DNA of 64,000 nucleotides from Paraburkholderia sp. LEh10 (GTDB lineage: Bacteria; Pseudomonadota; Gammaproteobacteria; Burkholderiales; Burkholderiaceae): NCBI RefSeq assembly GCF_017814945.1, contig NZ_JAGIPX010000011.1:124001-188000 (forward strand), in the 5' to 3' direction. How positions within the stretch are numbered: position 1 is the stretch's first letter; every line of letters starts with the position of its first letter. The notes below the pieces were generated by a model. The model did no database searches and had not been told where the DNA came from. It worked only from the letters and a program-made list of their open reading frames with translations. Position numbers and translations under genes: made by a program. Positions 17,627 through 26,194 of the stretch are shown piece after piece.

Positions 17627-19156
17627 ATGAACAGTTTTACTCTGCTAGAACAAGCCGCAAGACGTTTCCCCAACAGCCCGGCCATCTACGATGGCGATCA
17701 GCTATACGCAACTTATAACGAGCTATATCAACGATCCCTCTCGCTTGCCGCCGGCCTTCTCTCCTACGCGAACGTCGGTAGTCGGGTCGTTGTCGCAAGC
17801 GAGAACCGTCCCGAATTGATTGAGATCTACTTCGCTATATGGGCCGCGGGTATGGTCGTTGTACCGGTCAACGCGAAATTGCATCCACTTGAGATCGCGC
17901 ACATAATCGAAAACGCGGATGCATCAATCATCTTTGTCTCTTCGAAGTTGGCCGAAGCTGTCGCGTCCGCCGTAAGCAACCACACATCGGTGCTCTCGTC
18001 ACCAATTGCTATCGGAGGCAACCTCTACACCTCACTAGCCGGCACTCAGCCAGGTTCACCGGTCGAAGCATCAGTTAGCAGCTTGGCATGGCTGTTCTAC
18101 ACCAGCGGCACCACTGGTCGACCCAAAGGCGCGATGTTGACCCATCACAACCTTATCTCCATGTCGATCGCACACCTCGCTGATATTGACGACGTCGACG
18201 AAAATAGCAGCATCATTCACGCCGCGCCTATGTCGCACGGTTCCGGTCTATACATTCTGCCCTATATTGCACGCGGGGCGCGACACGTTGTGCCAGCGTC
18301 ATCGGCATATGACGTGAACGAGTTTCTGGACCTGACTGATTTACATCCACGATGTGGCGCCTTTCTCGCGCCCACCATGGTACAGCGACTGCGGACCGAG
18401 GCTGAGCGTAGCAATCGAAGACCCCGAAACCTCCGCAACATCATTTATGGAGGGGGTCCTATGTACGTCGCCGAATTGCAAAAGGCAATCGACTGGTTTG
18501 GTCCAATCTTCTCCCAGATCTACGGTCAGGGAGAAGCTCCAATGACGATTACCGGTATGCGACGATCCGACCACTGCACTACCGACACAAACACCTTAGG
18601 CTCGGTTGGCACGCCACGATCTGGCGTCGACGTGCGCGTAATCGGACCGGACGGTCAAGACGCAGGCGTTGGGGAACTCGGCGAGATCATCTGCAGAGGG
18701 GATGTCGTGATGTCAGGCTACTGGAAGAACCCTGGTGCGACCGCAGACACTCTACGGGACGGATGGTTGCATACCGGCGACATGGGACGTCTAGATGCCC
18801 GCGGCTTCCTCACGCTTCTTGATCGGTCCAAGGATGTCGTTATCAGCGGCGGCACAAACATCTATCCACGCGAAGTCGAAGAGGTCCTTTTAACGAATCC
18901 AAACGTGCTGGAGTGCTGCGTTCTCGGTCGAAAAGATGAAGAATGGGGCGAAGTGGTCGTCGCATTCGTCGTTTCGAAGGACCATGCTTCGATATCGGCA
19001 GCAGACCTCGACGCGCATTGCCTCGAACGGATTGCACGCTTTAAGCGACCGAAAGAATACATCTTTGTCGAATCGCTCCCGAAAAACGGATCCGGGAAAA
19101 TCGTCAAGCGAGAATTGAGAGAACGGCTCACGAAAGAGCCAACCGCTTCCGCATAA
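17627..19156 (+). CDS. Acyl-CoA synthetase (AMP-binding enzyme)
   Basis: A 509-residue ANL-superfamily ligase that forms acyl-AMP and then the CoA thioester. The P-loop-like AMP motif is LFYTSGTTGRPKGAML. Later come IYGQGEAPMTIT, the hinge GWLHTGDMGRLDARGFLTLLDRSKDVVISGG, and the C-terminal Lys in KNGSGKIVKREL. The start at 17627 has GGAG six bases upstream; an ATG four codons earlier lacks one. Its neighbours (hydrolase before, SCP2-type thiolase after) suggest activation of a branched or medium-chain acid for beta-oxidation-like cleavage. Confidence 0.93.
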   Translation: MNSFTLLEQAARRFPNSPAIYDGDQLYATYNELYQRSLSLAAGLLSYANVGSRVVVASENRPELIEIYFAIWAAGMVVVPVNAKLHPLEIAHIIENADASIIFVSSKLAEAVASAVSNHTSVLSSPIAIGGNLYTSLAGTQPGSPVEASVSSLAWLFYTSGTTGRPKGAMLTHHNLISMSIAHLADIDDVDENSSIIHAAPMSHGSGLYILPYIARGARHVVPASSAYDVNEFLDLTDLHPRCGAFLAPTMVQRLRTEAERSNRRPRNLRNIIYGGGPMYVAELQKAIDWFGPIFSQIYGQGEAPMTITGMRRSDHCTTDTNTLGSVGTPRSGVDVRVIGPDGQDAGVGELGEIICRGDVVMSGYWKNPGATADTLRDGWLHTGDMGRLDARGFLTLLDRSKDVVISGGTNIYPREVEEVLLTNPNVLECCVLGRKDEEWGEVVVAFVVSKDHASISAADLDAHCLERIARFKRPKEYIFVESLPKNGSGKIVKRELRERLTKEPTASA

Positions 19157-19214
19157 AGTCATATCAGAAACATGTTTCGCAATCCCACAAACTTGATCTA
19201 TGGGAGATGAGTCA

Positions 19215-20378
19215 ATGTCTGCGGCAATGATCGGATGGTCACATACGAAGTTCGGAAAGCTTGAGAACGAGACGATGGAGACGCTCATCGTTCGGGCAGC
19301 ACGAGACGCTATAGCGGATGCCGGCATCTCCTTTGCTGACGTCGACGAGATCTACGTCAGCAATTTCAACGCCGGCATGGACCCTCAGGGCTTCCCTTCT
19401 TCTCTCGTCTTCGAGGCGGATGACGCATTACGGTTCAAGCCTTCGACCCGGGTCGAGAATGCGTGCGCCAGCGGGAGCGCAGCGATTCATCAAGGTCTAA
19501 ACAGTATCCGCGCAGACAAAGCAGAAATCGTTCTGGTCGTCGGCGTTGAAAAAATGACCGCTGCAACACCTGAGGTAATCAACACGGGGCTGGTCAGCGC
19601 GAGCTTTGTCCGTGAAGAAGCTCAAGCCGGTTCCTTCGCCGGGCTCTTCGGTAAGATCGCCACCGATTATTTCGAGCGATACGGCGATCAATCAGCGGCT
19701 CTGGCCCGTATCGCGGCGAAGAACCACAGAAACGGCAGTGTCAACCCGTTGGCTCACATGCAAAAGGACCTCGGGTACACCTTTTGTTCAACCATCTCTG
19801 ACCGGAATCCCCTGGTCGCGGGTCCGCTACGCAGAACCGATTGCTCGATGGTGTCTGACGGAGCGGCTGCGATTGTCCTGGCCAGCAAAGATATTGCGCG
19901 GAATGCCAAGAAGGCGGTGAGTTTCCGTTCAGCAGTTCAGGTCAACGACTTTCTCCCGACGGGACGCCGCGATATGACCCGCCTCGCGGGCTGCGAAGAG
20001 GCGTGGAAACGCGCGCTCTCCAGTGCAAAACTCAATCTCGGTGACCTATCTTTCGTAGAAACTCACGACTGCTTCACTATTGCGGAACTGATGGAATATG
20101 AAGCGATGGGAATTACCCCCGTGGGGAAAGGTTACACGGCGATTGAAGAAGGTCTCACGGAGGCTAACGGATACCTTCCCGTTAACCTTTCGGGCGGTCT
20201 TAAAGCAAAAGGACATCCAATCGGTGCCACTGGCGTCTCCATGCACGTTACGAGCGCGATGCAGCTGACGGGAGCCGCGCCAGGAGTACAGCTCGCCAAT
20301 CCGAAAATCGGTGGCGTGTTCAACATGGGGGGAGCTGGCGTCGCCAACTACGTTTCGATCCTGGAAACCGTTAGATAG
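19215..20378 (+). CDS. Thiolase, SCP2/acetyl-CoA acetyltransferase-like
   Basis: A 387-residue thiolase of the SCP-x-like group. The nucleophilic Cys lies in RVENACASGSAAIH, the His motif is in FVETHDCFTIAELMEYEAMG, and the C-terminal GGLKAKGHPIGATGVSM and GGAGVANYVSIL complete the active site (the last replaces the usual CGGG Cys region). GGAG eight bases before the ATG at 19215 supports that start. As the third gene of the plus-strand run it probably performs the final carbon-carbon cleavage releasing acetyl- or propionyl-CoA; SCP-x-type thiolases often take methyl-branched substrates. Confidence 0.9.
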   Translation: MSAAMIGWSHTKFGKLENETMETLIVRAARDAIADAGISFADVDEIYVSNFNAGMDPQGFPSSLVFEADDALRFKPSTRVENACASGSAAIHQGLNSIRADKAEIVLVVGVEKMTAATPEVINTGLVSASFVREEAQAGSFAGLFGKIATDYFERYGDQSAALARIAAKNHRNGSVNPLAHMQKDLGYTFCSTISDRNPLVAGPLRRTDCSMVSDGAAAIVLASKDIARNAKKAVSFRSAVQVNDFLPTGRRDMTRLAGCEEAWKRALSSAKLNLGDLSFVETHDCFTIAELMEYEAMGITPVGKGYTAIEEGLTEANGYLPVNLSGGLKAKGHPIGATGVSMHVTSAMQLTGAAPGVQLANPKIGGVFNMGGAGVANYVSILETVR

Positions 20379-20426
20379 CGCATTTGAGTGTCCAGTGCTG
20401 GCGCGCACCGCGCGGCGAGCCCGATG

Positions 20427-20490
20427 CCCTCGCATCAGTGCGAGGGATCCGTTAAGTAACGAGAGCCGCACGCGAGGTCGTTGCGGCTCT
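20427..20490. terminator. Two tandem hairpins between convergent thiolase and BON genes
   Basis: CCCTCGCA-TCAG-TGCGAGGG (20427-20446) is a perfect 8-bp stem, and AGAGCCGCA ... TGCGGCTCT (20462-20490) is a perfect 9-bp stem followed by a short pyrimidine-rich run. Their place between convergent genes fits bidirectional termination. Confidence 0.65.
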
Positions 20491-20509
20491 TCCGATTTCC
20501 GGTTAGATC

Positions 20510-20857
20510 TTATGGCGCAGAGCGAATCGTAATCCTGTTGCTCACCGAAGAGACACCGGATACTCCACGCGCCAAGTCCTCGGCGCGCTTGGCGATGCCA
20601 GGATCTGGTGTTGATCCGCTTAGTGTGATTGCGCCTCCTCTCGCGACTACGATGATGTTCTCGGCGTCAGGGCCGAGGCCTTTCGACAACGCGCGACGGA
20701 CCGTCTTCCTCAACTGCTTATCCGCAGCTTTATCCGATGAAGTGTAGCCGGCCCTGTGCACATTGTGCGTCGATGGAATTGTTGTCGCATATGCGGTCGT
20801 CCCAAACAGCGTCGCCAGTATAACCACTGCCGCGATGGAGCCACAGATCCTAATCAT
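20510..20857 (-). CDS. BON-domain exported protein
   Basis: A 115-residue protein with an N-terminal signal peptide (MIRICGSIAAVVILATLFGTTAYA). One BON domain follows at about residues 40-112 (QLRKTVRRALSKGL ... IIVVARGGAITLSGSTPDPG ... VSGVSSVSNRI). BON proteins are periplasmic and usually bind membrane lipid. The ATG at 20857 is chosen because it opens the signal peptide; the longer frame begins at a TTG. It lies downstream of the porin gene on the same strand and could be co-transcribed. Confidence 0.82.
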   Translation of the reverse strand: MIRICGSIAAVVILATLFGTTAYATTIPSTHNVHRAGYTSSDKAADKQLRKTVRRALSKGLGPDAENIIVVARGGAITLSGSTPDPGIAKRAEDLARGVSGVSSVSNRITIRSAP

Positions 20858-20916
20858 TGAGCAATATCCCGCACATAAAGGAAAAATAGAACACTTGGGA
20901 AAGATGTCCGCGATCT

Positions 20917-22059
20917 TCAAAACCGCTTGCGCATCGAGGCGACGACCACCATTTGGTGATCGCTCGACGACGCTCCAACGTTAGTCAGAGCCGCAACCTT
21001 TGCATCACCGGCAGCCTTCTGGCCGACTACTACAAGCGAAACGTCGGTTGTCTTAGACAGGAGGTACCAAGTCCCAACCGCGACCTGGTGATATAGCGGG
21101 TGCTGAACGACATTGTTCAAGCCAGCGTACCTGTAACCGGAATATACGTACGCCAGACCAGCGAAAAACGAAGGCGTGAACTGATACTTGCCGTTCACCT
21201 CGACGTTATCCTGATTCAACGATGTTCCATCGAGATAATGCAGTTTGACGTTGCTGTAGATGACCGCCGCGGTGGCTGAGCCAAATACGTAGCTACCTCC
21301 GCCTGTCACCACCTGTTGTTTCTCCACACCAGCTCCCGTGCCAGCAGGACTGACGTAGAGAGGTTGCACATACTCCCCGGTTACAGCCCCGTTTGGGTTG
21401 GTCGCACTGCCTGGACGGTTATAGGCCGCGTAAGCGACTCCGAGCGTCACCGGACCGAATGCGTAGCCCGCACCCAGACTGAACATTTTGTTATTTCCAA
21501 AACCACCACCGCTGCCTGCTGCTTGATTACTGAGGCCGAACATGCCACCGAATTTGAAGCCACCGATTATGGGACTTGTGTACTTGATCGCGTTGTTTAT
21601 TCGAAATGACGTGTCCAATTGATCCGCATCGCCGAAATGGACTGCACTCACCCCGGACCATTGCACTTCGGCCGTCATCCCCCCGACGAAGTCTTGTATG
21701 TTGTCGATATTGCGGCCGATGGTGACCAATCCGAGCTTGTCGCTGCGCAAACCGACATATGCGTATCGCCCAAATTCCCGGCCCGCGTTACCCGTCACGC
21801 CATTCATTACGTTGAACCCATTCTCCAGCTGAAAGATTGCAGCGTATCCGCCTCCCAGGTCCTCAACCCCTCGCATTCCCCACCGGCTCGACGCAACGGT
21901 GCCGCTTTGCATCTTCCACTGCGAGTGGCCATTGAGATTACTGACATACACGACGCCAGCGTCAATGAGACCATATAGCGTGACACTGGATTGCGCCATG
22001 GACAGGCAGGGAATAGCGCTCAGACCAGCAAGCGTCGTTGCTTTCAGGATAGCTCTCAT
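20917..22059 (-). CDS. Gram-negative general porin (OpcP type)
   Basis: A 380-residue outer-membrane trimeric porin of the Burkholderiaceae type. The signal peptide MRAILKATTLAGLSAIPCLSMA is followed by QSSVTLYGLIDAGVVYVSNLNG, the standard first strand. GVRGVEDLGGGYAAIFQLENGF-like and constriction-loop segments follow, and the protein ends with Arg-Phe as outer-membrane proteins do. AGGAGACAC precedes the ATG at 22059. The half operator and TATCAT hexamer 200 bases upstream suggest it is induced with the catabolic genes and lets their substrate through the outer membrane. Confidence 0.92.
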   Translation of the reverse strand: MRAILKATTLAGLSAIPCLSMAQSSVTLYGLIDAGVVYVSNLNGHSQWKMQSGTVASSRWGMRGVEDLGGGYAAIFQLENGFNVMNGVTGNAGREFGRYAYVGLRSDKLGLVTIGRNIDNIQDFVGGMTAEVQWSGVSAVHFGDADQLDTSFRINNAIKYTSPIIGGFKFGGMFGLSNQAAGSGGGFGNNKMFSLGAGYAFGPVTLGVAYAAYNRPGSATNPNGAVTGEYVQPLYVSPAGTGAGVEKQQVVTGGGSYVFGSATAAVIYSNVKLHYLDGTSLNQDNVEVNGKYQFTPSFFAGLAYVYSGYRYAGLNNVVQHPLYHQVAVGTWYLLSKTTDVSLVVVGQKAAGDAKVAALTNVGASSSDHQMVVVASMRKRF

Positions 22060-22257
22060 GTGTCTCCTCTTGGTTGCCACTCGATGGCGGTCGTTGTACG
22101 TCGAAAGCCGTGAACCATGACACCATTTAGCCATCTTGACTGACGATAGCTGGCACCTGGTGAAGGTTGAATCGTGGAGCGGAGATGAAGCGGGTTTTCT
22201 AATGAAACGCCCTAGAAAACCTCTGATAAGACATTACTTATTCGATTCGTTTTGCTA

Positions 22258-22292
22258 ATGATATTTATCGAATCGGATTTGCGTCTGTCCCC
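22258..22292 (-). promoter_or_regulatory. Predicted regulated porin promoter (half operator plus -10)
   Basis: Minus-strand GGGGAC (22287-22292) is followed after 23 bases by TATCAT (22258-22263), which matches the -10 consensus at five of six positions. The distal half of the dyad is TAACAC, so only the promoter-proximal half is conserved. Confidence 0.5.
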
Positions 22293-22436
22293 TGACCGTG
22301 TTACCGCCTTTCCCCTATAGCCGTAGGGCGTGCATTAAGGCATACCGATCAACGACATCGAGAGGAAATTTTCCGAGCTGTAATTTTTTTGGATGGACAC
22401 ACACGCGGCTGACCGGAATACGAAGTCAGAATCTGA

Positions 22437-22658
22437 CTCGCCGATCGCGCCTCTCTTCAAGCCTATGAGAAGGACCAGGCCTTGAGCGACCCGGTCATAT
22501 CACTGCTGGGCAAGAGCTACATCGGACGGCGATTTCTAGCGTCGCAAAACCAAGTCCAACCACTTCAGATCGAGACTCAAGCGACCAAGCAGTTGATAAC
22601 ACCGAGCCCGCTACAAGACTTCATTCTCACCGCAAAGGTCCGTGAGAACGCTGCCTGA
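22437..22658 (+). pseudogene. Start-less open fragment of unknown origin
   Basis: Between two in-frame stops a 73-codon frame reads as ordinary protein (for example LQAYEKDQALSDPVISLLG near its start and LQDFILTAKVRENAA at its end). It has no ATG, GTG or ribosome binding site in a sensible place. It looks like the 3' end of a deleted gene; I do not recognise the family. Confidence 0.25.
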
Positions 22659-22744
22659 TTCTTCGTGAACTCGAGTTCCACGAATCGCCGGGCGGCGGTA
22701 AGGGGCTGATATCTATGCCGAAAGGAGACCTGTATGTGGCGTCC

Positions 22745-23023
22745 TCACGGCGTCGCACCGCCGGCCTTTAAGGCCTTCGCAGACGCTCCAGCTTGTTCCG
22801 AGTTGCTGGGATCCAGTTCGGCTGCGCGGTGCTCGGCCGTCTGCAAGTTTCCTGGATACTCTTCGTTAGCGTTGGGGTTGTATCCCGCCGCCTCAAGACG
22901 GCGCAGCTCGGCAACAACCTGTGCTCTCGACCTCCCCGTTGCGGAATCGGCCACTGCCGATGTTGTTGAGGTGCAAACTATGCAAGCGCCAAACAAAATG
23001 GTGAATTTCCGAAGCAAGGACAT
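22745..23023 (-). CDS. DUF4148 small exported protein
   Basis: A 92-residue protein with a signal peptide (MSLLRKFTILFGACIVCTSTTSAVA) followed by RAQVVAELRRLEAAGYNPNANEEYPGNLQ. That is the conserved core of the DUF4148 family, typical of Burkholderiaceae and of unknown function. The tail is Ala-rich and of low complexity. It is divergent from the SnoaL gene at 23291 and contains no operator of its own. Confidence 0.88.
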   Translation of the reverse strand: MSLLRKFTILFGACIVCTSTTSAVADSATGRSRAQVVAELRRLEAAGYNPNANEEYPGNLQTAEHRAAELDPSNSEQAGASAKALKAGGATP

Positions 23024-23188
23024 GGTTTACCCGGGTCGGTATCTGACAGCAGAAAGATACCTGAATGCCGGACATCGATTGTGCGCGAGTTACATCAAGT
23101 GCTATTGCATTCAACGCAACAATAGATATAGAAAGAGGCCCGTAAGGCTTCAGTTGTACCGCCTGCCGTCCGAGGTGCGCCGATCCTG

Positions 23189-23206
23189 CCCCCCGACGCG
23201 GGGACT
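23189..23206 (+). promoter_or_regulatory. GTCCCC/GGGGAC-type operator of the SnoaL gene
   Basis: GCCCCC-CGACGC-GGGGAC has a six-base spacer and one change in the distal half. TATGCT (23229-23234) begins 23 bases after it and matches four -10 positions. The gene start is 57 bases further on. Confidence 0.55.
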
Positions 23207-23290
23207 GCTGGCGGACACGGAGCGCGTTATGCTCGACAGACAGCGTCTGCCGTCGAATGGCGGAGGGCTGTCACCTAAAAAGGAGTTGAG

Positions 23291-23710
23291 ATGAGCCTTT
23301 CCAGTCAGGACGAACTCGAAATCTTGAGATTGCACTCCCAGTACGCGCAATACACCTCGCAGAAAGACGCGGTTCGTTGGAGCACCTTATTCACCGACGA
23401 CGCGGTGTGGGAGCGGAAGGAGCCCGCGAAGGGCACCAAATATAACGAGAAAGTACGCGTGCAAGGTACGGACGCACTTAAGAAATTCGCAAACGAGAAT
23501 TACGCCGAGCAAGGGAATTCGCAGTATTTTTCGGCGAATGCGATCGTTACCGGAGACGGGACGACCGCCGAAGGCAGCGTGTCCATTTTGATCATTCGCG
23601 TCGAAAATGGCCAGCCCTCGATCGTGGTCGTAGGGAATTTTGAAGACAAGTACGTCAAGACTGCCTCAGGGTGGAAGTTCAAATACCGAGGCGTGAGCCT
23701 TTTGGGATAG
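23291..23710 (+). CDS. SnoaL/NTF2-like small protein
   Basis: A 139-residue protein with the NTF2-like alpha+beta cone: an N-terminal helix (DELEILRLHSQYAQYTSQKDA), WSTLFTDDAVWERK, a central strand-rich half and a final FEDKYVKTASGWKFKYR strand. Members are isomerases, cyclases, epoxide hydrolases or small ligand binders. AAGGAGTTGAG before the ATG is a strong ribosome binding site. Its regulated promoter puts it in the catabolic gene set; the exact reaction is unknown. Confidence 0.82.
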   Translation: MSLSSQDELEILRLHSQYAQYTSQKDAVRWSTLFTDDAVWERKEPAKGTKYNEKVRVQGTDALKKFANENYAEQGNSQYFSANAIVTGDGTTAEGSVSILIIRVENGQPSIVVVGNFEDKYVKTASGWKFKYRGVSLLG

Positions 23711-23718
23711 CGCTCGCT

Positions 23719-23910
23719 TTAACGGCGACCGTAAAAGCCGCTGACCGGCGGGACTTGACGGTCGTACTCCACATCTCCGAGGGTCAATCGCTCCTCGTAC
23801 CGGTCGTCGAAAGGTAGCGAGCGATGATCAGGCAGTGTAAAAAAGCCGGCGGCTCGGCGAGCCCTCCGGCGGACAAAGATCTCGTACCAGAAGGCGGGGC
23901 CGGGAAGACT
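23719..23910 (-). pseudogene. Open coding fragment directly after the substrate-binding protein stop
   Basis: Immediately after the TAG of the substrate-binding protein gene the same frame stays open for 63 codons. It reads as protein-like sequence, including FWYEIFVRRRARRAAGFF, LPFDDRYEERLTLGDVEYD and VPPVSGFYGRR, to a TAA. There is no ATG or GTG before the final third, so it is not an obvious gene. It may be the 3' end of a gene truncated when this region was assembled, or a readthrough tail. I do not recognise the family. Confidence 0.35.
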
Positions 23911-25107
23911 CTATTTAACCAGATTACATTCTTTCGAAGGCGGGCGAAATGCAATGTCTCCCGGTATTTTGCTGATTACCTTGTACAGATCCCACGTCGA
24001 CTTGGACTCAGCAGGTTTCTTCACTTCCACAAAGTACATATCGTGCACCATACGGCCATCCTCGCGAAGTATGCCCGGGCCGAATAGTGGGTCATTGACT
24101 GGCAGTTGCTTCATCTTGGAGATCACGGTCTTTCCATCGCTCGACCGCGTGGCTTCGACCGCCTTCAGGTAATGTAGCACTGTGGAGTACGCCCCCGCTT
24201 GAGCGGACGAAGGATAATTTCCACCGTTTCTAGCGGCGAATCGTTTCGCGAAATCACGCTTTCCTTCATCGGCGTCCCAATAAAAGGCTTCTGTAAACGT
24301 TAGCCTCTGCGCAATATCCAGTCCAATCGCTTTGATGTCTTGCAGCATCGGAAAAGTTAGTACAAGCTTCTGCTTGGAGCTTGCCATTCCGAATTCTTGG
24401 GCTTGCTTTAACGCCGCAATGATATCGGCTCCGCCGGTTATAAACGCTATGGCATCGGCACCAGAAGACTGAGCCTGTAACAGGAAGCTCGAGAAGTCAG
24501 TTGTCCCGATCGGTTCTTTTACGGAGCCGACCGTCTTTCCACCGGAACGCGAGACAATATCGCGAGAAACTTCCTCCGATTTCTTTCCGCTAGTGTAATC
24601 TACAGTGATAAAGAACCATGTTTTCGATCCTGTCTTTACCATTTGACCAATTGTGGCCCGGTTCAATGAAGTCAGGTCGTACGTCCATTGCGCGGTATTG
24701 GGAGAACATTCTTTGGTCGTGAGGTCATCGTGCGCGGTGCCACTTAGCAGCGCGGCTGCGTTTGAGCCCTTGAGCAGCGAGTTGACGGCCAACGCTGCGG
24801 AGCCCTGGGGCACATCAACAATAGCGTTGACCCCGTCATCAAGCCACTTCTTGGAAAGCGATACTGCGAGGTCGGGTTTGAGTTGGAAGTCGGCGGACCG
24901 AACCTCAATCTTGAAAGGAACGGAGCGACCTTGCTTAAAGTCCTCGACAGCCATCTCAGTTGCTATCACCGAGCCTCGTCCCGTCCAAGGCGCATAGCTG
25001 GATGACATATCGGTCAATACACCGATCCTTACGGTATTGTTCGCGATCTGAGCTATGGCTGCCGCGGGGATCAGCAGACCGACGCTGATTACCCCAAGTA
25101 TCTTTCT
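23911..25107 (-). CDS. Branched-chain amino acid-type ABC transporter substrate-binding protein
   Basis: A 398-residue periplasmic binding protein with signal peptide MRKILGVISVGLLIPAAAIAQ and the LivJ-like fold (VRIGVLTDMSSSYAPWTGRGSVIATEMAVEDF). The ATG at 25107 has GGAGA five bases upstream. It is a clear paralogue of the protein at 28.2 kb; both share the unusual block DDLTTKECSPN and end in Lys-hydrophobic-Val-Lys after ECNL/QCSL. Neither sits beside the liv permease genes, so both probably deliver ligands to the fused LivHM-LivF-LivG transporter at 3-6.6 kb. It is the last gene after wrbA and an isomerase-type gene. Confidence 0.92.
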   Translation of the reverse strand, partial: RKILGVISVGLLIPAAAIAQIANNTVRIGVLTDMSSSYAPWTGRGSVIATEMAVEDFKQGRSVPFKIEVRSADFQLKPDLAVSLSKKWLDDGVNAIVDVPQGSAALAVNSLLKGSNAAALLSGTAHDDLTTKECSPNTAQWTYDLTSLNRATIGQMVKTGSKTWFFITVDYTSGKKSEEVSRDIVSRSGGKTVGSVKEPIGTTDFSSFLLQAQSSGADAIAFITGGADIIAALKQAQEFGMASSKQKLVLTFPMLQDIKAIGLDIAQRLTFTEAFYWDADEGKRDFAKRFAARNGGNYPSSAQAGAYSTVLHYLKAVEATRSSDGKTVISKMKQLPVNDPLFGPGILREDGRMVHDMYFVEVKKPAESKSTWDLYKVISKIPGDIAFRPPSKECNLVK

Positions 25108-25262
25108 CATGCTGTCTCCAAACGTGATTTTAGCTTCGTATTCAACCTCAGGAGTACCAGGACCGACCGTCGAACTCTTGTGTGCCACCTGACAAATGCT
25201 CGACGGGTCGATTTGACCACCTGCGTGTATCGCGCGACTATGTCGGCTGACGGTGCGCCCCG

Positions 25263-26150
25263 CTAACCCTGTGCCGTGAAGCGCGTTCTACCGCGATCGT
25301 CCGTCGCTTTATCCGCGCGAGACACCAGTTGGGTAGTCAGGCGCAGTGCGTCTTGCGCAATTACGACGGGTTCGAGCCCAAGCCGCTGACGCAGCCCGAT
25401 CATCGGCGCTTCAACGATGATTGCGCTATCGCGTGGCGCCGCCCGCACGTACTCTTCGAGGGGCAACTCGCCCAACGAAGGGTGCTGCCGGTCTCTGGAC
25501 TCTGCCCGAAATGCCTCGACGGTCTCCGGCCCTTTCCTCGGTCCGTCGCAAAGTTGTATCGATATGAGACGCTTCGGATCCGTTCTAGCTATGTCAGCAG
25601 CACAACCGCCGGATCGGAACAAATGTAAAGTATCGACTGTTAGCAATGCGTCCTCGCGCCCGAGCCGATCAAGCGCCGCGTTTGCCGCGTGAATGCTATT
25701 GATGCTGTTGAGTGCGTGGAATTCGAGAGAGATTGGCATCCCATACTCAGCTGACAGTTCCGCGAGAGCCGCCAAGTTATCGTCGAGGCGGCTTTGATCC
25801 TCGTCATTCCCGAGCACAGTCAGATATGCGCCGCCCAGATCCGCACTCGCTTCCAGTAGAGGACGCATGCTACTCACATCAAGCTGTGCATCAACACGAA
25901 GAACCTCAATGTCCAACACCGACATGCCAGTGTCTCTCAGCCTTCGTTTCACCTCGTTCCGCATTGGACTTTGAGGCTCCAACAACGGAAAAGGATATTC
26001 AAGCGGCGGCTTGTATGCAGGCCAGAGCCGAAGTGTCACCCCGTCATAACCGGCCTCCGCGGCAAGGCTCACGAATTCGGGCGGCTCGAGGTCTGCAAAC
26101 GTGTGGTAGCCGAGTACGTAACGCCGCTTAGGCGTTTGCGACGTGTCCAT
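25263..26150 (-). CDS. Sugar phosphate isomerase/epimerase-type TIM barrel protein
   Basis: A 295-residue AP-endonuclease-2-like barrel. It opens with YVLGYHTFADLEPPEFVSLAAEAGYDGVTLRLWPA and carries metal-site residues in ISLEFHALNSI (Glu), TVDTLHLFRSGG (Asp and His) and the late VEAPM Glu. Family members are isomerases, epimerases or dehydratases, often of inositol or shikimate-type compounds. The ATG at 26150 is chosen over an in-frame TTG that overlaps wrbA. It is downstream of wrbA and upstream of the binding protein in one minus-strand run. Confidence 0.82.
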   Translation of the reverse strand: MDTSQTPKRRYVLGYHTFADLEPPEFVSLAAEAGYDGVTLRLWPAYKPPLEYPFPLLEPQSPMRNEVKRRLRDTGMSVLDIEVLRVDAQLDVSSMRPLLEASADLGGAYLTVLGNDEDQSRLDDNLAALAELSAEYGMPISLEFHALNSINSIHAANAALDRLGREDALLTVDTLHLFRSGGCAADIARTDPKRLISIQLCDGPRKGPETVEAFRAESRDRQHPSLGELPLEEYVRAAPRDSAIIVEAPMIGLRQRLGLEPVVIAQDALRLTTQLVSRADKATDDRGRTRFTAQG

Positions 26151-26194
26151 TCCAAGTCCCAGCGATTTGGTGGTTAAAAATAGCCCAGTGCTTG

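Larger units (their letters stand above)
22060..22744. other. Region upstream of the porin gene
   Basis: Almost 690 bases separate the porin and DUF4148 genes. They hold the predicted porin promoter at 22258-22292 and a start-less open fragment at 22437-22658. I see nothing else supportable. Confidence 0.5.
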
